Part shown: piece by piece, positions 25,434 through 33,141 of the stretch
How positions within the stretch are numbered: position 1 is the stretch's first letter
How the letters are laid out: each line of letters opens with the position of its first letter
NCBI GenBank assembly: GCA_028288125.1
Contig: JAQBOH010000133.1
Coordinates: 1-34,454, forward strand
DNA: 34,454 bases
Direction: 5' to 3'
DNA from: Mucilaginibacter sp.
GTDB lineage: Bacteria > Bacteroidota > Bacteroidia > Sphingobacteriales > Sphingobacteriaceae
The notes under the pieces: model-generated
Database searches by the model: none
The model's input: the letters and a program-made list of their open reading frames with translations, nothing else
Told to the model about the DNA's origin: nothing
Program-made: the position numbers and the translations under genes

Positions 25434-26087
25434 CTAAATAGAATCATTGACTTCAGATTTCTGTTCAACCCTCTTAAAATCGGTAATGCTCAACCGTTCA
25501 TCACAAAATCTGTATTCATGCTCCTGGTTTGAGCATATAATGGTAAGGCGGTTTTTAGCGAATTGTTGTATCAGGTTCAAATACCAGTCGACGCCTTGCG
25601 TATCGAGGTTTGAGGTAGGCTCATCCAGCATCAGCATAGGGGTATCGGCACAAAAGGCCAGCGCCAGTTTAAGCCGCTGCTTCATGCCCGACGAAAAATA
25701 TTTGATCATTTTATTTTTGCTTTCCGGCATCGCCAGCAGACCGATGAGCTTGCTTTTATCTATTCCGGCTTTGTAGGTTTTAAATTTGAAATGAAAATCG
25801 ATCATTTCGTTCAGTGTGAAGTCTTCTATCAATTCAAGATATGGCGCGGCCAGGCTAAGGTATTGGTATACCTCTTCGATGTTTATCTCTTTACCATCAT
25901 TAAGATAACTGATCGTTCCTGCGGAAGGCGACAGGCTCCCATTTAAAACCTGCAGCAAAGTGGACTTTCCCGAACCGTTCGGCCCCAGGATAGCATATAT
26001 TTTTCCGCTGGTAAAAGAATAGTCGATTCCCCGGAATATCCAGTCGCGGTTAAACCGCCGGCCAATGTTTTCGAGGATGATTTGCAT
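25434..26087 (-). CDS. ABC transporter ATP-binding protein (no adjacent permease)
   Basis: 217 residues from the ATG at 26087 (MQIILENIGRRFNRDWIF); an ATG at 26096 lies in the spacer repeat. Walker A GPNGSGKST (35-43), signature FSSGMKQRL (131-139), Walker B MLMLDEPTSNLD (151-162). The H-loop position (in ICSNQEHEY) has Asn187 instead of the usual His, so the catalytic switch is altered. The protein resembles the ATPase of two-subunit exporters (CcmA-like), but no permease gene is next to it. It lies between tRNA-Gln and lpxA; a role in envelope or lipid transport is only a guess. Confidence 0.9.
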   Translation of the reverse strand: MQIILENIGRRFNRDWIFRGIDYSFTSGKIYAILGPNGSGKSTLLQVLNGSLSPSAGTISYLNDGKEINIEEVYQYLSLAAPYLELIEDFTLNEMIDFHFKFKTYKAGIDKSKLIGLLAMPESKNKMIKYFSSGMKQRLKLALAFCADTPMLMLDEPTSNLDTQGVDWYLNLIQQFAKNRLTIICSNQEHEYRFCDERLSITDFKRVEQKSEVNDSI

Positions 26088-26090
26088 GTT

Positions 26091-26179
26091 GTCCATAGTC
26101 CATAGCCCATAGTCTATGGATTGTGATTTGCTGGTTATGATACATTACGGCTATGGTCCATGGACTATCGACTATGGAC
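26091..26179. repeat. Inverted GTCCATAGTCC word repeat between lpxA and the ABC gene
   Basis: The left arm GTCCATAGTCCATAG (26091-26105) and the reverse complement of the right arm (26165-26179) match at 14 of 15 bases; further words extend each arm (26106-26120; 26153-26164), with an unrelated centre. The motif ACGGCGCAGCCT closes the right side next to the lpxA stop codon. Confidence 0.8.
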
Positions 26180-26190
26180 GGCGCAGCCTA

Positions 26191-26976
26191 TTACGAATTC
26201 CCAAACCCCTTCATGATCCCGCGCTGCGAGTTCTGTACAAAATTGATGATTTCGTCGCGTTCAACGGTTGGGTTAAATTCGGCTTCTATAATATCAAGGG
26301 CTTTGGTCATATTGTACTTTTTCAGGAATATGATCCGGTAAATTTCCTGTATCTCGTTAATGGTGGCTGCCGAGTACCCCCTGCGGCGCAAGCCGACAGA
26401 ATTGATACCGATATAGGATAAGGGCTCGCGCCCGGCTTTGGTAAACGGGGGAACATCCTTCCGCACCAATGATCCGCCCGATATCATGCTATGCGCGCCG
26501 ATCTCCACAAACTGGTGAACCGCTGACGTACCGCCGATAAAAGCATAATCATAAATGTTAATATGCCCCGCCAGCTGAACGGAGTTAGCAATGATCACAT
26601 TATCGCCGATTACGCAGTCGTGCGCCACGTGAACATAAGCCATCAACAGGCAATTGCTCCCGATGGTGGTCGTATTTTTATCAAGCGCCGTGCCCCGGTT
26701 AAGGGTTACGCATTCACGGATAATGGTATTGTCGCCAACGGTAACGGTACTTTGCTCGCCGCGATATTTTAAGTCCTGCGGCGGAGCTGAGACAACAGCG
26801 CCGGGAAATATGCGGCAATTTTTACCGATACGCGCGCCATCCATAATGGTGCTGTTTGAGCCTATCCAGGTGCCTTCGCCCACTTCCACGTCTTTGTGAA
26901 TGGTTACGAAAGGCTCAATAACTACGTTATCGGCAATTTTTGCCTGCGGATGTATATATGCTAATGGCTGGATCAT
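26191..26976 (-). CDS. lpxA: UDP-N-acetylglucosamine O-acyltransferase
   Basis: 261 residues. First step of lipid A synthesis: transfers a hydroxyacyl chain from acyl carrier protein to the 3-OH of UDP-GlcNAc. Left-handed beta-helix of hexapeptide repeats (about 1-185: IGSNSTIMDGARIGKNCRI), with catalytic His119 in YVHVAHDCVIG, and a C-terminal helical domain (about 195-261). The start overlaps the lpxC/fabZ stop by 4 bases (ATGA), so the genes are translationally coupled. Confidence 0.97.
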   Translation of the reverse strand: MIQPLAYIHPQAKIADNVVIEPFVTIHKDVEVGEGTWIGSNSTIMDGARIGKNCRIFPGAVVSAPPQDLKYRGEQSTVTVGDNTIIRECVTLNRGTALDKNTTTIGSNCLLMAYVHVAHDCVIGDNVIIANSVQLAGHINIYDYAFIGGTSAVHQFVEIGAHSMISGGSLVRKDVPPFTKAGREPLSYIGINSVGLRRRGYSAATINEIQEIYRIIFLKKYNMTKALDIIEAEFNPTVERDEIINFVQNSQRGIMKGFGNS

Positions 26977-28382
26977 TCTTCTTCTGTTTTTGTTCTTTTC
27001 ACAATCTGGGCCATCAGTTCAGCCTCAACAACTATTTTCTCGCCAACCATGCCGATGCCTTTCATCTGTGCTATGCCTCTCCGTATGGGAGCTAGCAGGT
27101 TGCAATGAAATATCAATGTGTCGCCGGGCACAACAGGGGCTTTAAAGCGGGCGTTCTCGATTTTCAGGAACAAGGTAATATAATTTTCAGGATCGGGCAC
27201 AGTATTCAGTACTAAAATACCACCGGTTTGCGCCATTGCCTCTATTTGCAATACCCCGGGAAATAACGGTGTGCCGGGAAAGTGCCCTTTGAAAAGTTCT
27301 TCGTTCATGGTCACATTTTTTAGCCCCACCACGTGGCTCTTGGTCAGCTCCAGTATTTTATCGATCATTAAAAACGGCTGGCGGTGCGGTAGGATGTTCA
27401 TGATCTGGACGGTATCATAAACCGGCTTTGCATTCGGGTCGTAGGTTTTTACATGCTTGCGGCTGCGCTCCTTTTTTATCAGCGTCTTTATTTTTTTTGC
27501 AAAAGCGACATTCGCGGCATGCCCTGGCCTTGCAGCCATGATGTGGCCCCTTAACGGTACGCCAACCAAAGCAAGGTCGCCTATCATGTCCAGCAGCTTA
27601 TGCCTGGCAGGCTCATTTTGATGGCGCAGCTCAATATTGTTCAGGATGCCCTGGGGAGCTACCTTGATGTCTTTACGGTTGAATATTTTTGCCAGGTGTG
27701 CCAACTCTTCGTCGTCCACCTCTTTATCGACAACAACAATGGCATTATTTAAATCGCCGCCTTTTATCAAATCGTGCTTTAACAGCATCTCCAGCTCATG
27801 CAAAAAACAAAAGGTACGGCATGAAGCAATTTCTTTATTAAATTCTGATATCGTTGAAATACTGGCGTGCTGACTTCCCAACACTTGCGAATTATAGTCA
27901 ACCATACAGGTAAAACGGTAGTCGTCTAATGGCATGGCCACCATATCCACCTTACGTTCCGGCTCCGAATAATGGATATTATAGGGGATATGATAATATT
28001 CGCGGTCGGCATCCTGCTCAACAAAACCGGTATCTTTAATGGCATCAACAAACTGGATCGAACTGCCATCCATAATAGGCGTTTCGGGCCCGTCAAGGTC
28101 AATCAATACATTATCCAGCTCCAAGCCAACTAATGCCGCCAGCACATGCTCTATAGTGCTTACGCTGGCCCCGTTTTGTGAGATGGTGGTGCCACGCGAG
28201 GTATCGGTCACGTTGTCAACATCGGCGTCAATTACCGGCATGCCGGGGATATCAACCCGCCTGAATTTATAACCATGATTTTCGGGCGCAGGGTTAAAAA
28301 CCATAGTAACCCTTTCGCCGGTGTGTAAACCGGTACCCGAAACTGAAACCGGCGCCTTAATCGTTTTTTGTTTTACATTCAT
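26973..28382 (-). CDS. lpxC/fabZ: Fused LpxC deacetylase / FabZ dehydratase
   Basis: 469 residues from the ATG at 28382 (MNVKQKTIKAPVSVSGTGLHTGERV); the upstream ATG at 28403 adds MTNDYPK encoded by the spacer repeat and is rejected. LpxC part (about 1-305): zinc ligands His79 (STIEHVLAAL), His261 and Asp265 (RHKLLDMIGD). FabZ part (about 322-469): PHRQPFLMIDKI, catalytic His367 in GHFPGTPLFPGV and Glu381 in LQIEAMAQ. LpxC deacetylates UDP-3-O-acyl-GlcNAc, the committed step; FabZ dehydrates 3-hydroxyacyl-ACP, which is the shared precursor. The fusion is typical of Bacteroidota and joins two enzymes that compete for the same pool. Confidence 0.97.
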   Translation of the reverse strand: MNVKQKTIKAPVSVSGTGLHTGERVTMVFNPAPENHGYKFRRVDIPGMPVIDADVDNVTDTSRGTTISQNGASVSTIEHVLAALVGLELDNVLIDLDGPETPIMDGSSIQFVDAIKDTGFVEQDADREYYHIPYNIHYSEPERKVDMVAMPLDDYRFTCMVDYNSQVLGSQHASISTISEFNKEIASCRTFCFLHELEMLLKHDLIKGGDLNNAIVVVDKEVDDEELAHLAKIFNRKDIKVAPQGILNNIELRHQNEPARHKLLDMIGDLALVGVPLRGHIMAARPGHAANVAFAKKIKTLIKKERSRKHVKTYDPNAKPVYDTVQIMNILPHRQPFLMIDKILELTKSHVVGLKNVTMNEELFKGHFPGTPLFPGVLQIEAMAQTGGILVLNTVPDPENYITLFLKIENARFKAPVVPGDTLIFHCNLLAPIRRGIAQMKGIGMVGEKIVVEAELMAQIVKRTKTEEE

Positions 28383-28390
28383 TTTTGGAT

Positions 28391-28480
28391 AGTCATTGGT
28401 CATTGGTCACCGGTATTAGTCATTGGTTTGTTCAGATTGTCTGCAATCACCCAATGACTAATACCGGTGACTAATGACTA
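28391..28480. repeat. Inverted AGTCATTGGTCACCGGTATT word repeat between lpxD and lpxC
   Basis: The left arm (28397-28426) and the reverse complement of the right arm (28451-28480) match at 28 of 30 bases; an extra AGTCATTGG word precedes the left arm. Centre 28427-28450. The right arm contains the lpxD stop codon (28471-28473) and the left arm holds the false upstream ATG of lpxC. Confidence 0.85.
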
Positions 28481-29511
28481 CTTCGTAATTCAGTAATTAT
28501 TTTTTCAAGTTCGTTAATTTTTTTTTCTAACTCGGGCAGCCTGTTTATCACTATTAGTGAGCGCATATTCGCACTAAAGGATACTGCCGGCGCGCCAGCC
28601 CATTTTTTTCCTTCATCCGTTATCGAATGGCTGATGCCTGATTTGGCCTGTATCTGCGATCCTTTCGCTATGCTGATATGCCCCACAATACCTGCCTGCC
28701 CGCCTATAATGCAATTTTCGCCCACTTTGGCGCTCCCGGATATACCGGTTTGGGCCGCTACCACCGTATTCGCACCAATTTCAACATTGTGCGCTATCTG
28801 TATCAGGTTATCCAGTTTTACTCCTTTATGGATAATGGTGGAACCCATTGTGGCTCGGTCAACGGTTGTATTGGCCCCTATTTCGACGTCATCCCCGATA
28901 ATGACATTCCCGATTTGCGATACTTTATTATAGGTGCCATCACCCGCCGGCGCAAAACCGAATCCGTCGCCGCCGATTATTGTTCCCGAATGAACGATCA
29001 CATTGTCGCCTATTTTACAATCAAAATAAACTTTAACACCGGCAAAAAGCGTAACGTTATTACCTATAACTACATCATCGGCAATGTAGCATTGCGGATA
29101 AATTTTACTATTATCTCCTACTTTAACGTTAGGCCCGATATAAGCGAAAGCGCCAACATACACATTTTCGCCCAACGCGGCCGATGGATGGATAAAGCTC
29201 GGCTGCTCGATACCGGCTTTGTGTAATTTAATGCTGTTGTATTTCTCAAGCAGTATAGAAATGGCGACGTAGGCATTGTCAACCCGGATGAGCGTGGATT
29301 TTACTGGCCGGGCTAGTACCTGGTCGGTATTAATAATAACCACCGAAGCGTTGGTGGTGTAAAGATATTGCTCGTATTTAGGATTAGCCAAAAAAGAAAG
29401 TGAGCCCGCCTGGGCTTCCTCTATCTTACCCAGTTGATTTACCGCTACCAAAGGGTCGCCTTCAACTGTTCCATTAAGCATTAAACCTAATTCCTGTGCG
29501 GTAAATTGCAT
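28471..29511 (-). CDS. lpxD: UDP-3-O-acylglucosamine N-acyltransferase
   Basis: 346 residues. Third lipid A step: adds the second acyl chain to the amino group left by LpxC. N-terminal uridine-binding domain (about 1-100), left-handed beta-helix (about 100-310; GENVYVGAFAYIGPNVKVG), with catalytic His241 in LIQIAHNVEIG, and a C-terminal helix (LPELEKKINELEKIITELRSS). The stop TAG lies inside the following repeat. Placed upstream of lpxC/fabZ and lpxA in the same direction. Confidence 0.97.
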   Translation of the reverse strand: MQFTAQELGLMLNGTVEGDPLVAVNQLGKIEEAQAGSLSFLANPKYEQYLYTTNASVVIINTDQVLARPVKSTLIRVDNAYVAISILLEKYNSIKLHKAGIEQPSFIHPSAALGENVYVGAFAYIGPNVKVGDNSKIYPQCYIADDVVIGNNVTLFAGVKVYFDCKIGDNVIVHSGTIIGGDGFGFAPAGDGTYNKVSQIGNVIIGDDVEIGANTTVDRATMGSTIIHKGVKLDNLIQIAHNVEIGANTVVAAQTGISGSAKVGENCIIGGQAGIVGHISIAKGSQIQAKSGISHSITDEGKKWAGAPAVSFSANMRSLIVINRLPELEKKINELEKIITELRSSH

Positions 29512-29555
29512 CGGGCAAATTTAGTGTTAAAATTCATTTTATTTGAAAATCCGGC

Positions 29556-29602
29556 AATTTGAAAATTTGAAGTGTCAAATTCTATTTTCAAATCTTCAAA
29601 TT
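29556..29602. repeat. Inverted AATTTGAAAATTTGAAG repeat between HD gene and lpxD
   Basis: The left arm 29556-29572 and the reverse complement of the right arm 29586-29602 match at 15 of 17 bases, with a 13-base centre. Another ATTTGAAAAT copy lies at 29541-29550. It starts near the stop codon of the HD gene. Confidence 0.7.
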
Positions 29603-29604
29603 AA

Positions 29605-30840
29605 CTAATCTCGGATCATTAATTCCTTCTTATAGCAAAGAACATACTTCTTTACCGTTTTAGCCAGCGCTTGTAAATTTGAATTATCGCTTGCCTCCGT
29701 AATATCCTTGATTGTATCATCTTTCATCAATATCCTGATGTTGCCGTCGCCGGGCCTGTAAGCGTCGTTGCCTATAGTTTGTTCAAATACAAAGTAGGAC
29801 GCTTCGCGGGCCGATATATTGTATTTTTTTATCGCGCGTTCTGTCAATTCTTCGGTAAACAGTTTATCCGGCCGCTGGTTGGTAATATCTACTTTATAAA
29901 GGTCCCTGTTAATCAGGTCGCGGCAAAGTTTAGCCAATACAAAATCATTATGCAAGGCCCAAACCTTTACGGCGGCCATAATATCGGTATCGTCAAGTGT
30001 TGCAAAGGTTTCCAGGTGGTGGTCTTCATTCATAAATGAATCCCGGCTGAGCGGCTTTTCCAGGAAATGATTTAAACCGGGCATGGCAAAAACTTGCTCA
30101 CCGTTTAAAGTTAGCTCGCGGCTGCGCTGAAGGATTTTGGCGAGCATAAATTCGGCAGATATCACGGTTTTATGCAAATAAACCTGCCAATACATTAACC
30201 GGCGCGCTATCAGAAACTTCTCGATAGAGTATATCCCCTTTTCTTCAATCGCTATCTGGTCGTCTTTTACATTAAGCATTTTAATAATGCGGTCCGAGCT
30301 GATCACCCCTTCTGATACGCCGGTAAAAAAACTGTCACGGTTAAGATAGTCCATACGGTCCATATCCAATTGGCCCGATACCAGCTGGTGCAAAAACTTG
30401 CGGGGATAGCTGCCCTTGAAAATAGCGATGGCCATTGTTAGCCGGCCATTGTATTGCTCATTCAGCTTGTTCATCAGCATCACGGATATATCCTCGTGCG
30501 ATATGCCCTCCACTATCGTATGCTCCAAAGCGTGTGAAAATGGGCCATGCCCTATATCATGTAACAATATAGCTATAATGACGGCCTCTTCCTCTTCAGC
30601 TGAAATAATATGGTCTTTATTGCGTAGTGTTTCAATAGCCATGCCCATCAGGTACATAGCACCCAGGGCATGATGAAAACGAGTGTGCAGCGCCCCGGGG
30701 TATACCAAATGGGTCATTCCGAGCTGCTTGATATATCGCAGGCGTTGAAAATAAGGATGTTCAATCAGGTCAAATACCAACTCTGTCGGGATGCTGATAA
30801 AGCCGTAAACCGGGTCGTTTATTATTTTCTTTTTATTCAA
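29605..30840 (-). CDS. HD-domain phosphohydrolase (dGTPase-like)
   Basis: 411 residues if the TTG at 30838-30840 is the start ((f)MNKKKIINDPVYGFISIP, the family's usual beginning); another TTG at 30862-30864 would add 8 residues. No suitable ATG is present. HD-superfamily metal ligands: HTRFHHALG (first His), LLHDIGHGPFSH (HD pair) and DMDRMDYLNRDSFFTG (last Asp). Related proteins hydrolyse dNTPs or nucleotide second messengers; the substrate is not determinable. It is divergent from porX by a 185-base gap and upstream of lpxD. Confidence 0.9.
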   Translation of the reverse strand: MNKKKIINDPVYGFISIPTELVFDLIEHPYFQRLRYIKQLGMTHLVYPGALHTRFHHALGAMYLMGMAIETLRNKDHIISAEEEEAVIIAILLHDIGHGPFSHALEHTIVEGISHEDISVMLMNKLNEQYNGRLTMAIAIFKGSYPRKFLHQLVSGQLDMDRMDYLNRDSFFTGVSEGVISSDRIIKMLNVKDDQIAIEEKGIYSIEKFLIARRLMYWQVYLHKTVISAEFMLAKILQRSRELTLNGEQVFAMPGLNHFLEKPLSRDSFMNEDHHLETFATLDDTDIMAAVKVWALHNDFVLAKLCRDLINRDLYKVDITNQRPDKLFTEELTERAIKKYNISAREASYFVFEQTIGNDAYRPGDGNIRILMKDDTIKDITEASDNSNLQALAKTVKKYVLCYKKELMIRD

Positions 30841-31025
30841 TGCAGATGATAAAACTGGGTGCAAAAATGTTAAATAAAATGTTAAATAAAGATTATAGGC
30901 ACGTCGTTCAATTGTTAATTTTTGTTAATCTCTTTAATAACCGACAACAAAACACGTGCTTTGAGGTTTATGTCTGAACGGGATGTCGTCTGAAATCAGG
31001 CGGTGGCGTTTCTAAATAAAATACG

Positions 31026-32579
31026 ATGCAAGATACAACCATATTATGGGCCGACGACGAAATTGACCTGCTAAAACCACATATACTTTTTTTAAACGAA
31101 AAAGGTTACAAGGTTACTACCGTAAACAATGGCAACGACGCTGTCGAAGCCTTCAAAAATAATTATTTCGACCTGGTTTTTTTAGATGAAAATATGCCTG
31201 GTTTAACCGGACTTGAAACTTTATCGCAAATAAAAAATATCAATAACGACGTTCCTATAGTTCTGATCACTAAAAATGAGGAAGAGTATTTGATGGAGGA
31301 TGCGATCGGTTCAAAAATTGATGACTACCTGATAAAGCCGGTACATCCCAAGCAAATACAGCTCACCATAAAAAGGCTGACTGAAAATAAACGCCTGGTT
31401 ACCGAAAAAACAACCATGGCTTACCAGCAGGATTTCAGGAACCTGGGGATGATACTGAATGATAACCTGAGCTACCAGGAATGGGTTGATGTATATAAGA
31501 AACTAATTTACTGGGAACTGGCGCTTGAACAGCTGGAAGATGCAGGTATGCACGAAATACTTACCTTGCAAAAGGCCGAGGCGAATGTGCAGTTCTGTAA
31601 ATTTATTGAAAAGAACTACCTCAACTGGATAGCGAACCCCGAATCGGGACCCACCATTTCATGCCAGCTATTTAAGAAGAAAGTGTTCCCGCGGCTGGAT
31701 GGCAAAGGGCCTTTATTTTTTATTTTAATTGATAATTTGAGGTATGACCAGTTCAAAATCATAAATCCGATTATTTCAGAATATTTCAGGCTCGAAGAAG
31801 AGGACGCCTATTACAGCATTTTACCAACTGCTACCCAGTATGCCCGTAACTCGATATTCTCGGGTTTGATGCCTTTGGATATGGAAAAACGTTACCCGGA
31901 TATGTGGCAGAATGATGAGGATGAGGGCGGTAAGAATTTATTTGAAGGCCAGTTTGTTACCGACCAGCTAAAACGTGTTCTCCGGAAGGATATCAAACAT
32001 TCCTATCATAAGATATTAAATATCGATGAAGGACGCGCGCTTAATGAGTCGGTAAGCAACCTGATGACCAATGAGCTGAATGTAGTTGTGTACAATTTTG
32101 TGGATATGCTTTCGCATGCCCGCACCGATATGCAGATGATACGTGAACTAGCCAGCGACGATGCGGCCTACCGCTCGTTAACCTTGTCGTGGTTTGAGCA
32201 TTCGCCGTTGTTTGATTTGCTTAAATTCCTGGCGCAAAAACAGGTAAGGGTGATCGTCACAACCGACCACGGTACCATCCGGGTTAAAAACCCAAGTAAA
32301 ATAGTGGGCGACAGGAATACCAATACCAACCTGCGTTACAAACAAGGAAAAAATTTAAATTTTAACCCTAAAGAGGTATTTCATATCCGCAACCCGCATG
32401 ATGCGATGCTGCCAAAGCTGCACGTAAGCTCGAGCTTTGTTTTTGCCAAAGAGGACAGCTACTTTGTTTATCCAAACAATTACAACCATTTTGTGAATTT
32501 TTATAATGAAACTTTCCAGCATGGCGGCATCTCGCTCGAAGAAATGCTGATACCCATAGCGGTTTACGGGCCTAAGTAA
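31026..32579 (+). CDS. porX: PorX-type response regulator with PglZ domain
   Basis: 517 residues, the usual PorX length. N-terminal receiver (about 1-120) with acidic Asp10/Asp11, phosphoacceptor Asp54 (VFLDENMPG), Thr82 and the conserved lysine in YLIKPVHP. A helical linker follows, then a PglZ/alkaline-phosphatase-superfamily domain (about 210-517): IDNLRYDQFKI, LPTATQYARNSIFSG (nucleophile Thr region), VTTDHGTIRVKNPSKIVGDR and FQHGGISLEEMLIPIAVYG. PorX regulates the type IX secretion system with the kinase PorY and has been reported to cleave oligonucleotides. No T9SS genes or PorY lie in this window. Confidence 0.95.
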   Translation: MQDTTILWADDEIDLLKPHILFLNEKGYKVTTVNNGNDAVEAFKNNYFDLVFLDENMPGLTGLETLSQIKNINNDVPIVLITKNEEEYLMEDAIGSKIDDYLIKPVHPKQIQLTIKRLTENKRLVTEKTTMAYQQDFRNLGMILNDNLSYQEWVDVYKKLIYWELALEQLEDAGMHEILTLQKAEANVQFCKFIEKNYLNWIANPESGPTISCQLFKKKVFPRLDGKGPLFFILIDNLRYDQFKIINPIISEYFRLEEEDAYYSILPTATQYARNSIFSGLMPLDMEKRYPDMWQNDEDEGGKNLFEGQFVTDQLKRVLRKDIKHSYHKILNIDEGRALNESVSNLMTNELNVVVYNFVDMLSHARTDMQMIRELASDDAAYRSLTLSWFEHSPLFDLLKFLAQKQVRVIVTTDHGTIRVKNPSKIVGDRNTNTNLRYKQGKNLNFNPKEVFHIRNPHDAMLPKLHVSSSFVFAKEDSYFVYPNNYNHFVNFYNETFQHGGISLEEMLIPIAVYGPK

Positions 32580-32590
32580 AATATAATAGC

Positions 32591-32598
32591 TAATTTTG
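32591..32598 (+). promoter_or_regulatory. Possible -7 element (TAATTTTG) before tsaE
   Basis: Matches the Bacteroidota -7 consensus TAnnTTTG. No clear TTTG lies at the right distance; the best candidate, TTTA near 32563, is 24 bases away. Weak. Confidence 0.25.
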
Positions 32599-32605
32599 AT
32601 CTCAG

Positions 32606-32643
32606 CCCTCCGTCATTGCGAGGTACGAAGCAATGACGGAGGG
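32606..32643. repeat. 14-base perfect palindrome, CGTCATTGCGAGG...GCAATGACG type
   Basis: CCCTCCGTCATTGC (32606-32619) and GCAATGACGGAGGG (32630-32643) pair perfectly around a 10-base loop GAGGTACGAA. The GTCATTGCGAGG...CGAAGCAATGAC pattern is a dispersed repeat seen in many bacterial spacers (recollection, not searched). No T run follows, so it is not an intrinsic terminator. It would be in the tsaE leader if the upstream promoter is used. Confidence 0.8.
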
Positions 32644-32671
32644 TAAAGGTTAAAAAGATAAAACTGCAAAG

Positions 32672-33088
32672 GTGTTAGTAACCATTCCGTCAATTTCTGA
32701 ACTTCCGTCAGCAGCAAAAAGTATCCTGAGTTTTTCTGACTCAAATAAGATTTTCCTCTTTTACGGCGATATGGGCGCGGGCAAAACTACGCTGATAAAG
32801 GCCATTTGTGAACAATTAGGCGTAACCGATGTGGTAACCAGTCCCACTTTTTCCATTGTAAACGAATACGCCGGGGCTGAAAAAAAGGTTTACCATTTCG
32901 ATTTTTACCGGCTTAAAAACCAGGCGGAAGCTTTGGACCTGGGTTATGAAGAGTACTTTTATTCGGATGCCTGGTGTTTTATCGAATGGCCCGAAAAAAT
33001 ACCCGACCTGCTCCCAGAAAATTTTGTGTGTATCAGCATACACATTATGCCGGATAATTCGCGACAAATAACAATTGATAGGAATTAA
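32672..33088 (+). CDS. tsaE: tRNA threonylcarbamoyladenosine ATPase TsaE
   Basis: 138 residues from a GTG at 32672. Small P-loop ATPase that works with TsaB and TsaD to make t6A37 in ANN-decoding tRNAs. Walker A GDMGAGKTTL (about 32-41), TSPTFSIVNEY (switch-like), and YHFDFYRL (about 71-78, metal-binding Asp), with EWPEKIPDLLP near the C-terminus. Length typical. An alternative downstream start is not attractive. It follows porX by 92 bases. Confidence 0.95.
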   Translation: MLVTIPSISELPSAAKSILSFSDSNKIFLFYGDMGAGKTTLIKAICEQLGVTDVVTSPTFSIVNEYAGAEKKVYHFDFYRLKNQAEALDLGYEEYFYSDAWCFIEWPEKIPDLLPENFVCISIHIMPDNSRQITIDRN

Positions 33089-33101
33089 TTTAAACTTAAG
33101 C

Positions 33102-33109
33102 TAATTTTG
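33102..33109 (+). promoter_or_regulatory. Possible -7 element (TAATTTTG) before alanine dehydrogenase
   Basis: Matches TAnnTTTG; a TTG lies 24 bases upstream (33075-33077), slightly longer than the usual spacing. The start codon of the next gene is 33 bases further on. Plausible but not proven. Confidence 0.35.
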
Positions 33110-33141
33110 TCTATCTTCATCATCCAGAAAAAAAACACATA

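Noticed and set aside
31026..32579. PglZ domain as part of a BREX phage-defence system
   Set aside because: The PglZ domain is fused to a receiver domain with the length of PorX, and no BREX genes are nearby.
32606..32643. Hairpin considered as a terminator of porX
   Set aside because: No run of T follows on either strand.
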